Assembly (NCBI RefSeq): GCF_009930795.1
Contig: NZ_CP017146.1
Coordinates: 2,480,001 to 2,544,000 of the forward strand
DNA: 64,000 nucleotides
Reading direction: 5' to 3'
Source: Marisediminicola antarctica
GTDB taxonomy: Bacteria > Actinomycetota > Actinomycetes > Actinomycetales > Microbacteriaceae
Positions 8,533-17,736 of the stretch are shown one piece after another. The position numbers and the translations under genes were made by a program. The first letter of the stretch is position 1. The number at the start of each line of letters is the position of its first letter. The notes beneath the pieces were generated by a model. It had not been told where the DNA came from and did no database searches. It saw only the letters and a list, made by a program, of their open reading frames with translations.

Positions 8533-9654
8533 GTGGCTGAGAGTACGCGGTTAGTTGACCTTGTCCAGGCTGACATCGATCGCTTTCTCGACGAACGCGA
8601 ACCGATGCTCACGGGGATCGCCCCCGACCTGGCGCCCTTCATCGACTTCTCGCGCGAGTTTCTGCGCGGAGGTAAACGGTTCAGGGCCCTGTTCTGCTAT
8701 TGGGGCTGGCAGGCGACGAGCGGACACGCTCCCGGCTTCGACCCCATGTTGAGCGAGACGGCACCGAGCGACCTGGCGTCGGTCGTGCTCGCCGCGAGCG
8801 CGCTCGAGGTGTTCCACGCCGCCGCCCTCGTCCACGACGACATCATGGACAACTCGGACACCCGCCGCGGCCGCCCGTCTGCCCACAAGCGCTTCGAATC
8901 GATGCACGCGGAGGGGCACTGGATCGGCAGCGCCTCGACCTTCGGGGGCTCCGCCGCACTCCTGCTCGGCGACCTTCTCCTGAGCTGGAGCGACGAGCTG
9001 TTCGAATCGGGGACGAGCTGCCTCCCATCCCGGACTGCGGCCATCGCGGCACGGGCCGAGTTCAACCGCATGCGCACTGACGTCACTGCCGGACAGTTCC
9101 TGGACATCCTCGATGAGCGTGCCTGGCAGAGTTTCCCCGAACCTGACCTTCTCGGGCGCGCGCACCGGGTCATCGTCTACAAGTCGGCGAAGTACTCGAT
9201 CGAGGCACCGCTCGCGATCGGCGCGGCCCTCGCGGGCGCGAGCGCGGAGCAGATCAGCGCATTGCGCCACTTTGGACTGCCGCTCGGTATCGCCTACCAG
9301 CTGCGCGATGACCTGTTGGGTGTGTTCGGCGACCCCGACATCACCGGCAAGCCTGCCGGCGATGATCTTCGCGAGGGTAAGCGCACGGTGCTCATCGCGC
9401 TTGCACGCGCGGCGATGCCGGCGAGCTCCCGCAGGACGCTCGACGAACTGCTCGGCGACGAAGACCTGGGCGAGCAGCAGGTACGGATGCTGCAGGCGTC
9501 GATCAGAGACAGCGGCGCGGTCGAGAAGGTCGAACGGATCATTGCGCACAACGTCACGCTCGCTCTGTCGGCGATCACCGACGCGCCCATCAGCGCTGCC
9601 GCCCGTGCCCAACTCGAGAGCCTCGCCGACACGGCCACCCGCCGGATTGCCTGA
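8533..9654 (+). CDS. Polyprenyl (geranylgeranyl-type) diphosphate synthase
   Basis: Trans-prenyltransferase condensing isopentenyl diphosphate with allylic diphosphates. The 373-residue protein carries GGKRFR near residue 46, the first Asp-rich motif DDIMD at residues 102-106 and the second, DDLLGVFGD, from residue 259; both Mg-diphosphate sites are intact. Product chain length cannot be fixed by eye. The neighbourhood (Rv2175c-like protein, pknL, aroG, acyltransferase) mirrors the idsA2-Rv2175c-pknL-aroG region of Mycobacterium tuberculosis, so the IdsA group is the best guess. GTG start, apparently leaderless. Confidence 0.9.
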   Translation: MAESTRLVDLVQADIDRFLDEREPMLTGIAPDLAPFIDFSREFLRGGKRFRALFCYWGWQATSGHAPGFDPMLSETAPSDLASVVLAASALEVFHAAALVHDDIMDNSDTRRGRPSAHKRFESMHAEGHWIGSASTFGGSAALLLGDLLLSWSDELFESGTSCLPSRTAAIAARAEFNRMRTDVTAGQFLDILDERAWQSFPEPDLLGRAHRVIVYKSAKYSIEAPLAIGAALAGASAEQISALRHFGLPLGIAYQLRDDLLGVFGDPDITGKPAGDDLREGKRTVLIALARAAMPASSRRTLDELLGDEDLGEQQVRMLQASIRDSGAVEKVERIIAHNVTLALSAITDAPISAAARAQLESLADTATRRIA

Positions 9655-9694
9655 CGGCGAGACCCGGCTCGCCAGAACTTGGAAGGCCAGAACT

Positions 9695-10036
9695 TCAGAA
9701 GGCCAAGGCCTGGGCGACCCTGCGCACTTCGGCCTTGCGGCCGGCGCGCAGCGCCTCGATCGGGGATGTGCGCAGGCTGTCATCCATACCCAGCAGCCAG
9801 CGCATCGCCTCATCGTCGTTGAACCCGCTGTCGGAGAGCAGCACGAGGGTGCCCTTCAGCTCACTGAGCGGCTCTCCGTCGCGGATAAACGACGCGGGCA
9901 CTTTGAGCACGCCGTCGACCCGGATGGCGAGAATGGCGCGGTCCTCGATGAGGCGGCGAACTCTACTCACCCCGATGCCGAGCTGCTCGACGAGGTCGGG
10001 AACGGTCAGCCAGCGGGTTTCAGGAACGGTACTCAC
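9695..10036 (-). CDS. Rv2175c-like winged-helix DNA-binding protein
   Basis: Protein of 113 residues with a helix-turn-helix near the N-terminus (RWLTVPDLVEQLGIGVSRVR) and a C-terminal helical domain (GFNDDEAMRWLLGMDDSLR). It matches Rv2175c, a DNA-binding protein that PknL phosphorylates in M. tuberculosis. Here too it lies close to the pknL gene, one gene away and on the opposite strand. The start chosen is GTG at 10036, giving the family-like STVPETRWLTV start. A weak CAGGCT lies six bases upstream of it, so this too may be leaderless. Frame upstream of this GTG looks non-coding. Confidence 0.82.
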   Translation of the reverse strand: MSTVPETRWLTVPDLVEQLGIGVSRVRRLIEDRAILAIRVDGVLKVPASFIRDGEPLSELKGTLVLLSDSGFNDDEAMRWLLGMDDSLRTSPIEALRAGRKAEVRRVAQALAF

Positions 10037-10247
10037 TAGACCAGCCTGCCAGAGCGGGCGAGCGCGCGGGTACGGCCCGAACGTTTCGGGCAGGCTAGCT
10101 CGAATAACATCTGCAATTCTGATTGACATGAATATGCTTCTGTGTCAGCTTTGAGACGCTGTTTACGGTCAGGGTGGGCGTCGGGCAGCAATAATTGGGC
10201 GGGATCATTCGGCCGGGACGCGGCCGAGAACACAACGGGGATCAGCA

Positions 10248-11810
10248 ATGACCAACGCATCACAGAACGACGCTGCGCGTGCATCGCGGCGGCAGCGCGG
10301 GGCGATCAAGGCGGGTCTGCTCACGGCGGGTCGCACCAAGACCGCAATGATCCGGAAGGGCCTGTTCAACACGATTCCGATAGTTCTCGCCGGCTCGATG
10401 GCCATGAGCATGAACTTTCCCGCACCGGCGGCATCCGTCGAGGCGAAGCGACCCGGTGCAGACCGCACGACCCCGAGCGAGCTGGGCAAAAACATCCGCG
10501 AGGCCCTCGCAGCTGCCCACACGGCCTCTCTCGAGGAGGCAACGAGCGCCGGAGTCGTTACGATTGCCGCCGCGCCGGCCAGCTATACCGTCGTCGCCGG
10601 CGACTCGATCAGCGGTATCGCGGGACGCTTCGGCATCGCCACCGCATCGGTCCTCGCGCTGAACGGCCTCGGCTGGAAGTCGGTCATCTTCCCCGGCCAG
10701 GTCATCAAGCTCACGAGCGCGACGGTGACTGCGATCAAGGCGCCGGCAGCACCAACCGCTAATCCGGGCCGCTACAAGGTCGTCGCGGGCGACACCATCA
10801 GCAAGATCGCCGCGAAGTTCGGCGTGACCACGCAGGCGGTGCTCACCGCGAACGGCCTCGGCTGGTCGAGCCTCATCTACGCCGGCAGTACCCTCGCGAT
10901 CCCGGGATCATCCGCCATCGCCGCCGTGAAGCAGACGCCGATTGTTCCGGTGGCCGCCGTGAAGCCCGCGGCACCGACCCCTGCTCCCGCCCCTGCCAAG
11001 TCGGGCTCCCACGTCATCAAGGCCGGCGACACCATCGGCAAGATCGCCACAAAGTATGGTGTCAGCACGCAGGCCATGCTCACGGCGAACGGCCTCGGCT
11101 GGTCAAGCGTGATCTACCCCGGGCGCACCCTGTCGATTCCGGGAACCTCGGCTCCCGCCGCCGTGACGCAGATACCCATCGTTCCCGCCGTCTCGATCAC
11201 GCCGATCACCACGAACCCCGGCACGCACGTCATTGCATCCGGTGAGACGCTCTCGAGCATCGCGACGAAGTACTCGGTGAGCATCCAGGGCATCCTCAAT
11301 GCGAACGGGCTCACCTGGTCGAGCATCATCTATGGCGGACGCACCCTCGTGATTCCGGGCACCGCGCCCGTGAGCAGCAGCAGTGTCGAAACGCGCGTCA
11401 CCCCGCTCGACGCGCCAATGACCGAGAACGCGAAAATCATCATCGGCGTGGGTACATCACTCGGCGTCAGCGACTACGGCCTCGTGATCGCCCTCGCCAC
11501 CGCGATGCAGGAGTCGACCCTGCGCAACCTCAACTACGGGGACCGCGACTCGCTCGGCCTCTTCCAGCAGCGCCCGAGCACCGGGTGGGGCACCCCCACC
11601 CAGGTCACCGACCGGGTGTACTCCAGCAGGCTCTTCTTCGGCGGATCCACCGCGCCGAACCGCGGCATCACCCGCGGCCTTCTCGACATCCGGGGATGGC
11701 AGTCGATGACCGTCACCCAGGCGGCGCAGGCGGTGCAGATCTCCGCGTACCCGGATGCCTATGCCAAGTGGGAAGTCTCGGCCTGGGCCTGGCTCGACCA
11801 ACTCCGCTGA
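10248..11810 (+). CDS. Secreted or anchored wall protein: four LysM repeats plus C-terminal lysozyme-like domain
   Basis: Protein of 520 residues. After a basic, positively charged N-terminus, a hydrophobic segment (NTIPIVLAGSMAMSMNFPAPA, residues 41-61) serves as signal or anchor. Four LysM peptidoglycan-binding repeats follow, beginning near residues 111, 174, 254 and 326, each with (V/A)(V/S/K)AGD(S/T) or ASGET and NGLGWSS-type cores, separated by Pro/Ala linkers. The C-terminal 130 residues contain ATAMQESTLRNLNYGDRDSLG and GLFQQRPSTGWG, a transglycosylase-like fold seen in actinobacterial wall proteins, with Glu near 422 as probable catalytic residue. It lies directly upstream of the PASTA kinase, suggesting a common role in wall growth. 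Confidence 0.85.
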   Translation: MTNASQNDAARASRRQRGAIKAGLLTAGRTKTAMIRKGLFNTIPIVLAGSMAMSMNFPAPAASVEAKRPGADRTTPSELGKNIREALAAAHTASLEEATSAGVVTIAAAPASYTVVAGDSISGIAGRFGIATASVLALNGLGWKSVIFPGQVIKLTSATVTAIKAPAAPTANPGRYKVVAGDTISKIAAKFGVTTQAVLTANGLGWSSLIYAGSTLAIPGSSAIAAVKQTPIVPVAAVKPAAPTPAPAPAKSGSHVIKAGDTIGKIATKYGVSTQAMLTANGLGWSSVIYPGRTLSIPGTSAPAAVTQIPIVPAVSITPITTNPGTHVIASGETLSSIATKYSVSIQGILNANGLTWSSIIYGGRTLVIPGTAPVSSSSVETRVTPLDAPMTENAKIIIGVGTSLGVSDYGLVIALATAMQESTLRNLNYGDRDSLGLFQQRPSTGWGTPTQVTDRVYSSRLFFGGSTAPNRGITRGLLDIRGWQSMTVTQAAQAVQISAYPDAYAKWEVSAWAWLDQLR

Positions 11811-11857
11811 GACGCGACTTCGCGGTGTTTTGGCCGCTCGATCGCCCCCGTCGTGCC

Positions 11858-11863
11858 TAGACT
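11858..11863 (+). promoter_or_regulatory. -10 hexamer TAGACT for a leaderless pknL mRNA
   Basis: TAGACT followed by exactly six bases and the GTG start at 11870. No ribosome-binding sequence precedes the start. Same geometry as at 8521 and at three other genes. Confidence 0.6.
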
Positions 11864-11869
11864 CGATCA

Positions 11870-13801
<1,932 letters not shown>

Positions 13802-13833
13802 CCCGCCACGCCCATAGCCCGCGGGGTCGCCCT

Positions 13834-13911
13834 CATCGGTCGCCCGCATCGGTCGCCCGCATCGGTCGCCCGCATCGGTCGCCCGCATCGGTCGCCCGCA
13901 TCGGTCGCCCG
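13834..13911. repeat. Minisatellite A: six copies of a 13-bp unit
   Basis: Six exact tandem copies of CATCGGTCGCCCG start at 13834 and end at 13911, where a seventh copy degenerates. It begins 33 bases after the pknL stop codon. Perfect copies indicate recent slippage, so copy number probably varies between strains. Confidence 0.95.
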
Positions 13912-13921
13912 CACCGCCGCG

Positions 13922-13972
13922 GAAGCAACACAAGCTGGCAACTCGCGCGCCCAGTGCCCGCGAGTCGCCCAC
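13922..13972. repeat. Palindromic intergenic element, copy 1
   Basis: GGCAACTCGCGCG (13937-13949) and CCCGCGAGTCGCC (13957-13969) pair over 11 of 13 positions across a short loop. The 28-base left part (13922-13949) recurs with 26 matches at 14290-14317, and the right part (13957-13972) recurs at 14252-14267 with one mismatch, in swapped order. This resembles REP-type palindromic repeats. Confidence 0.6.
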
Positions 13973-14251
13973 TTAGGTGCCCTCCACCGGGCTGGAGGCG
14001 ATACCAGCGGACGGCTCGCGTGAACCTAGCCGGGCCGATGCACCCGCCCGCACCTAACTCAGGACTGGCGGCGACGCTCCGCGTCAACACGCAAGTCAGC
14101 TTGGCGTGGCGCAGAATCTCCTCCGCTAAGTCTTGCCTCACCCGGCCACGCGCTCAGCGCTGCCCCTGACATTCCTACGCGGGGCAGAATCTGCAGAACC
14201 CAGACTTCGCCCAGCCCCGGTCACTCACGGGCAGATGTCCTCAGCCGGCCG

Positions 14252-14317
14252 CCCGCGAGCCGCCCACAGTGGTCGCCTCCAACGCCCCCGAAGCGACACA
14301 AGCGGGCAACTCGCGCG
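14252..14317. repeat. Palindromic intergenic element, copy 2 (arms in swapped order)
   Basis: CCCGCGAGCCGCCC (14252-14265) faces GGGCAACTCGCGCG (14304-14317) as an imperfect inverted repeat with 11 of 14 pairing positions. Further pairing lies inside (GTGGTCGC against GCGACAC). It is made of the same two arms as copy 1 but with a longer spacer, consistent with the inverted arrangement of one palindromic family. Confidence 0.55.
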
Positions 14318-14332
14318 TGGTGTGGTGAGCGC

Positions 14333-14397
14333 GTCAGCGCGCCGCGTCAGCGCGCCGCGTCAGCGCGCCGCGTCAGCGCGCCGCGTCAGCGCGCCGC
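14333..14397. repeat. Minisatellite B: five copies of a 13-bp unit reaching into aroG
   Basis: Five exact tandem copies of GTCAGCGCGCCGC at 14333-14397. The last copy contains the aroG stop codon (14386-14388) and its final three sense codons. Slippage in the other four copies would leave the protein unchanged. Its unit differs from that of minisatellite A but has the same 13-base period. Confidence 0.95.
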
Positions 14398-15771
14398 GTA
14401 CGCTGCGCCGAGCTCCTCGGCCACGAGGAACGCGAGCTCGAGCGACTGCATGTGGTTCAGCCGAGGGTCGCACAGCGACTCATACCGGGTGGCCAGGGTG
14501 GCCTCGTCGATCTGCTCGGAGCCGCCGAGGCACTCCGTCACGTCGTCGCCCGTGAGCTCGATGTGGATGCCACCGGGATGCGTTCCGGCGGCCCGGTGTG
14601 ACTCGAAGAAGCCCTTGACCTCGTCGACGACGTCATCGAACCGGCGGGTCTTGTACCCTGTCGGCGTCGTCATGCCGTTGCCGTGCATCGGGTCGGAGAC
14701 CCACAGCGGGGTCGCGTCGAAGCTCTTGATCGCCTCGAGCAGTGGCGGCAGGGCATCCCGCACCTTGCCAGCGCCCATGCGCGCGATGAAGGTCAGACGC
14801 CCCGGCTCGCGGTCGGGATCGAGCTTGTCGATGAGGCGTTCCATGTCGTCCGGGGACGTCGACGGACCGAGCTTCACGCCGATCGGGTTGCGCACTCGGG
14901 AGAAGTAGTCGACGTGGGCGCCGTCGAGGTCGCGAGTGCGCTCACCGATCCAGAGGAAGTGTGCCGACGTGTTGACGGGCTCTCCCGTGCGGGAATCGAT
15001 GCGGGTCATCGGGCGCTCGTAGTCCATCAGCAGGCCCTCGTGCGCGGTGAAGAACTCGACCCGCTTGAGCTCATCGAAGTCGGCCCCCGCCGCCTCCATG
15101 AACTTGATGGCGCGGTCGATATCGCGGGCCATCAGCTCGTAACGTGCGTTCGCTGGGTTGCGGGCGAAGCCCTGGTTCCAGCTGTGCACCTGGCGCAGGT
15201 CGGCGAAGCCGCCCTGCGTGAAGGCGCGTACGAGATTCAGCGTCGATGCCGCGGTGTGGTAGCCCTTCACGAGGCGGCGGGGGTCGGCCTGGCGGGACTC
15301 CGGCGTGAAGTCGTAGCCGTTGACGATGTCGCCGCGGTAGGCCGGAAGGGTCACGTCGCCGCGGGTCTCGTTGTTGCTCGACCTGGGCTTGGCGAACTGG
15401 CCTGCCATGCGGCCCATCTTGATGACCGGCGTGGATGCGCCGTAGGTCAGCACGACCGCCATCTGCAGGATCGTCTTGACCCGGTTGCGGATCTGCTCGG
15501 CCGTCGCGCCCGCGAAGGTCTCGGCGCAGTCGCCGCCCTGCAGCACGAACGCCTTTCCGGAAGCGGCGCTCGCGAGCCGGGCGCGGAGGATATCGACCTC
15601 GCCGGCGAAGACGAGGGGAGGAAGGGTCGCGATCTCGGCGGATGCTGCACCGACGGCGTCGGCATCGGGCCATTCCGGCTGCTGCTTGATGGGGAGGGTC
15701 CGCCAGTAGTCGAGGCCGGCCACCACGGTGGGATCGGGGAGAACGACTGTGTCTTCGGTCGGATGAACCAC
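14386..15771 (-). CDS. aroG: Class II DAHP synthase (3-deoxy-D-arabino-heptulosonate 7-phosphate synthase)
   Basis: First enzyme of the shikimate pathway, condensing phosphoenolpyruvate and erythrose 4-phosphate. The 461-residue length and motifs LQGGDCAETF near residue 78, KMGRMAGQFAKPRSS near 118 and WVSDPMHGNGM are those of the plant-type class II family, also used by M. tuberculosis AroG. GTG start at 15771 with GAGGA six bases upstream. The stop codon falls inside a minisatellite copy. In M. tuberculosis aroG also lies near pknL and Rv2175c. Confidence 0.95.
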   Translation of the reverse strand: MVHPTEDTVVLPDPTVVAGLDYWRTLPIKQQPEWPDADAVGAASAEIATLPPLVFAGEVDILRARLASAASGKAFVLQGGDCAETFAGATAEQIRNRVKTILQMAVVLTYGASTPVIKMGRMAGQFAKPRSSNNETRGDVTLPAYRGDIVNGYDFTPESRQADPRRLVKGYHTAASTLNLVRAFTQGGFADLRQVHSWNQGFARNPANARYELMARDIDRAIKFMEAAGADFDELKRVEFFTAHEGLLMDYERPMTRIDSRTGEPVNTSAHFLWIGERTRDLDGAHVDYFSRVRNPIGVKLGPSTSPDDMERLIDKLDPDREPGRLTFIARMGAGKVRDALPPLLEAIKSFDATPLWVSDPMHGNGMTTPTGYKTRRFDDVVDEVKGFFESHRAAGTHPGGIHIELTGDDVTECLGGSEQIDEATLATRYESLCDPRLNHMQSLELAFLVAEELGAAYAAR

Positions 15772-15849
15772 GTGAATTCCTCATTGCTGCTGTCAACGCG
15801 AGGCGACTTACCCGCGAGAGTGCCGAAGCACCCCATCTACCCTATTGGC

Positions 15850-16539
15850 TCAGCGGGAGAGTGACGCGCGCTTCTCCTTGACCGACGTCGCGTACACGTC
15901 GAGATACTCCTGGCCGCTGAGCCGTGACAGCTCGTACATGATCTCGTCGGTGATGGAGCGGAGGATGAAGCGGTCGCCTTCCATGCCGTGGAAGCGCGAG
16001 AAGTCGAGCGGCTCTCCGATGACCATGCCGATCCGGCGCACCTTGGGCAGTCGCTTGCCGATCGGCATGACCTTCTCGGTGTCGATCATCGCCACGGGGA
16101 TGACGGGCACGTTGCCCTCGAGGATCATCCGCGCAACGCCCGTGCGGCCCCGGTACAGCTTGGCGTCGGGGCTTCGCGTGCCCTCGGGGTAGATGCCCAG
16201 CACTTCGCCGCGCTCGAGCACTCCGAGCCCGGTCTGCAGCGATGCCTCGGATGCTTTGCCTCCCGAGCGGTCGATGGGCAGCATCCCCGCCGACTTCATG
16301 AATGTCTTCGTGATCCAACCTTTGAAGCCCGTGCCGGTGTAGTAGTCGCTCTTGGCGAGGAAGCTCACCTGACGGTCGATGAGGAGCGGGAGGAACACGG
16401 AGTCGATGAAAGACAGGTGGTTGCTCGCGAGGATGACACCCCCCGTCTTCGGGATGTGCTCGTGACCGGTGACCCAGGGTCGGAACGCGGTGCGCAGGAT
16501 CGGACCGACGATCAGGTTCTTCATGAACCAGTAGAACAT
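15850..16539 (-). CDS. 1-acyl-sn-glycerol-3-phosphate acyltransferase (PlsC family)
   Basis: Membrane-associated acyltransferase making phosphatidic acid or a related lipid. The 229-residue protein carries the catalytic NHLSFID (HX4D) motif near residues 40-46, a hydrophobic substrate motif region, and YPEGTRS near 118, the glycerol-phosphate-binding block, all in normal order. ATG at 16539 has AAGGCAGG a few bases upstream. The M. tuberculosis Rv2182c acyltransferase occupies an equivalent place downstream of aroG. Acyl acceptor specificity is not determinable by eye. Confidence 0.9.
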   Translation of the reverse strand: MFYWFMKNLIVGPILRTAFRPWVTGHEHIPKTGGVILASNHLSFIDSVFLPLLIDRQVSFLAKSDYYTGTGFKGWITKTFMKSAGMLPIDRSGGKASEASLQTGLGVLERGEVLGIYPEGTRSPDAKLYRGRTGVARMILEGNVPVIPVAMIDTEKVMPIGKRLPKVRRIGMVIGEPLDFSRFHGMEGDRFILRSITDEIMYELSRLSGQEYLDVYATSVKEKRASLSR

Positions 16540-16620
16540 TCGACCTGCCTTCGTTGGACCGTGCCAGCATAACCCGCGCCATAGGAACGGACGCCCCGCT
16601 TGCGCCTCACTCGTGTCGGC

Positions 16621-17568
16621 TCAGCGCAAGCCGAGGTGGACGCGCGCGAGGTCGGCCGCACCGACGACACCGGCATCGTTCACGAGTTCGGCGATCACGA
16701 ACTCCGGTTCCGGGTGGTAGCCGCGTGCCGGGAGGTGTGCCACGTACGCCTCGCGCACCGGGTCGAGCAGGAGGTCCCCCGCAACCGACACCCCGCCGCC
16801 GAACACGAACAACTGCGGATCGAGCACCGCGCTGAGCGAGGCGCAGGCCTGGCCGAGCCAGTGACCGAGCTCGCGCAGGGCGGCCAGTGCACCGGGATCA
16901 TTCTCGACAAGGAGAGCGCTGACGTCGTGACCGGACAATTTCCCGTTCTGGTCCCGCACTCGAGCGAGGGCTTGCCCGATCCCCCCGACGTCGGCGATAG
17001 CATTCGCCATGCGCAGGAGGGCGCGCCCGGAGCCGTACTGCTCGATGCAGCCCCGCGCCCCGCACCCGCAGGGTAGCCCGTCCGGCACAACCCGCATGTG
17101 GCCGAGCTCAGCCCCGGCACCGAAGCCTCCGCGGAATAGCTGGTCGCGCGTCACAATGGCCCCGCCGACACCAGTCCCGATCGTGAGCATCGTCATGTCG
17201 CTGACCAGGCGGCCCGCGCCGAAGCGGAACTCGGCCCACCCCGCGGCGTTGGCGTCGTTGTCGATCGTGATGTCGAGGTCGAGTCGTTCAACGAGCCGGT
17301 CACGCAGCGGCTCGCCGCGCCACGGGATGTTGGGCGTGTAGTACACGGTGGACTGCGCGGCGTCGATGAACCCCGGCGCCGCAACCCCCGCCGCGCCGAT
17401 GTCGCGACCCGCGGCGAGCGATTCGATCATCGCGACGACGGCGTCGACGATGGCATCCGAGTCCCCCGCCTCGGTCGCGACGCGCTCCTCCGCGACGATC
17501 TCGCCGAGTTCGGTCACCACGGCACCCGCGATCTTCGTTCCGCCAATGTCAATCCCGATCGCGTCCAC
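16621..17568 (-). CDS. ROK-family glucokinase
   Basis: ATP-dependent sugar kinase of 315 residues, the usual length of actinobacterial glucokinase GlkA. IGIDIGGTKIAGAVV near the N-terminus is the phosphate-binding motif. ELGHMRV plus CGCGARGCIEQYGSG is the ROK zinc-binding signature (His and three Cys). No N-terminal winged helix is present, so it is an enzyme and not a NagC-type repressor. The chosen start is GTG at 17568 with AGAGAGG eight bases upstream; another GTG lies three codons earlier. Sugar specificity is inferred from the family. Confidence 0.88.
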   Translation of the reverse strand: MDAIGIDIGGTKIAGAVVTELGEIVAEERVATEAGDSDAIVDAVVAMIESLAAGRDIGAAGVAAPGFIDAAQSTVYYTPNIPWRGEPLRDRLVERLDLDITIDNDANAAGWAEFRFGAGRLVSDMTMLTIGTGVGGAIVTRDQLFRGGFGAGAELGHMRVVPDGLPCGCGARGCIEQYGSGRALLRMANAIADVGGIGQALARVRDQNGKLSGHDVSALLVENDPGALAALRELGHWLGQACASLSAVLDPQLFVFGGGVSVAGDLLLDPVREAYVAHLPARGYHPEPEFVIAELVNDAGVVGAADLARVHLGLR

Positions 17569-17693
17569 GCGTGTCACCTCTCTTGAGCGCTCCGGCTCGA
17601 TTGCTGAGCCTCCACCACAGCCGGGCAGCGCCACCTAGAGTTTAGGGATTGGCACGCCACTCGCTGAGACAACTATCCGAAGAATGTATCCGG

Positions 17694-17699
17694 TAGACT
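17694..17699 (+). promoter_or_regulatory. Candidate -10 element (TAGACT) of the acyl-CoA ligase gene
   Basis: TAGACT lies 37 bases upstream of the GTG at 17737, and no convincing -35 hexamer is visible. The transcript would have a roughly 30-base leader containing AAAGGAG, so unlike its neighbours this gene is not leaderless. Confidence 0.45.
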
Positions 17700-17736
17700 A
17701 ATTGTCACTTGCCCCGTCGGTGCCAAAGGAGTTGCC

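Larger units (their letters stand above)
13802..14385. other. 584-bp non-coding gap between convergent pknL and aroG
   Basis: No convincing gene is seen on either strand. The gap contains two independent 13-bp tandem arrays (13834-13911 and 14333-14397), two related palindromic elements (13922-13972 and 14252-14317), and a 7-bp hairpin CTGCCCC/GGGGCAG (14160-14187) that lacks a T tract. The repeats lie where two convergent genes end, so they may help terminate transcription or be selfish intergenic repeats. Confidence 0.7.

Noticed and set aside
13834-13911. Tandem 13-bp repeats as a possible CRISPR array
   Set aside because: Units abut without spacers, and no cas genes are nearby.
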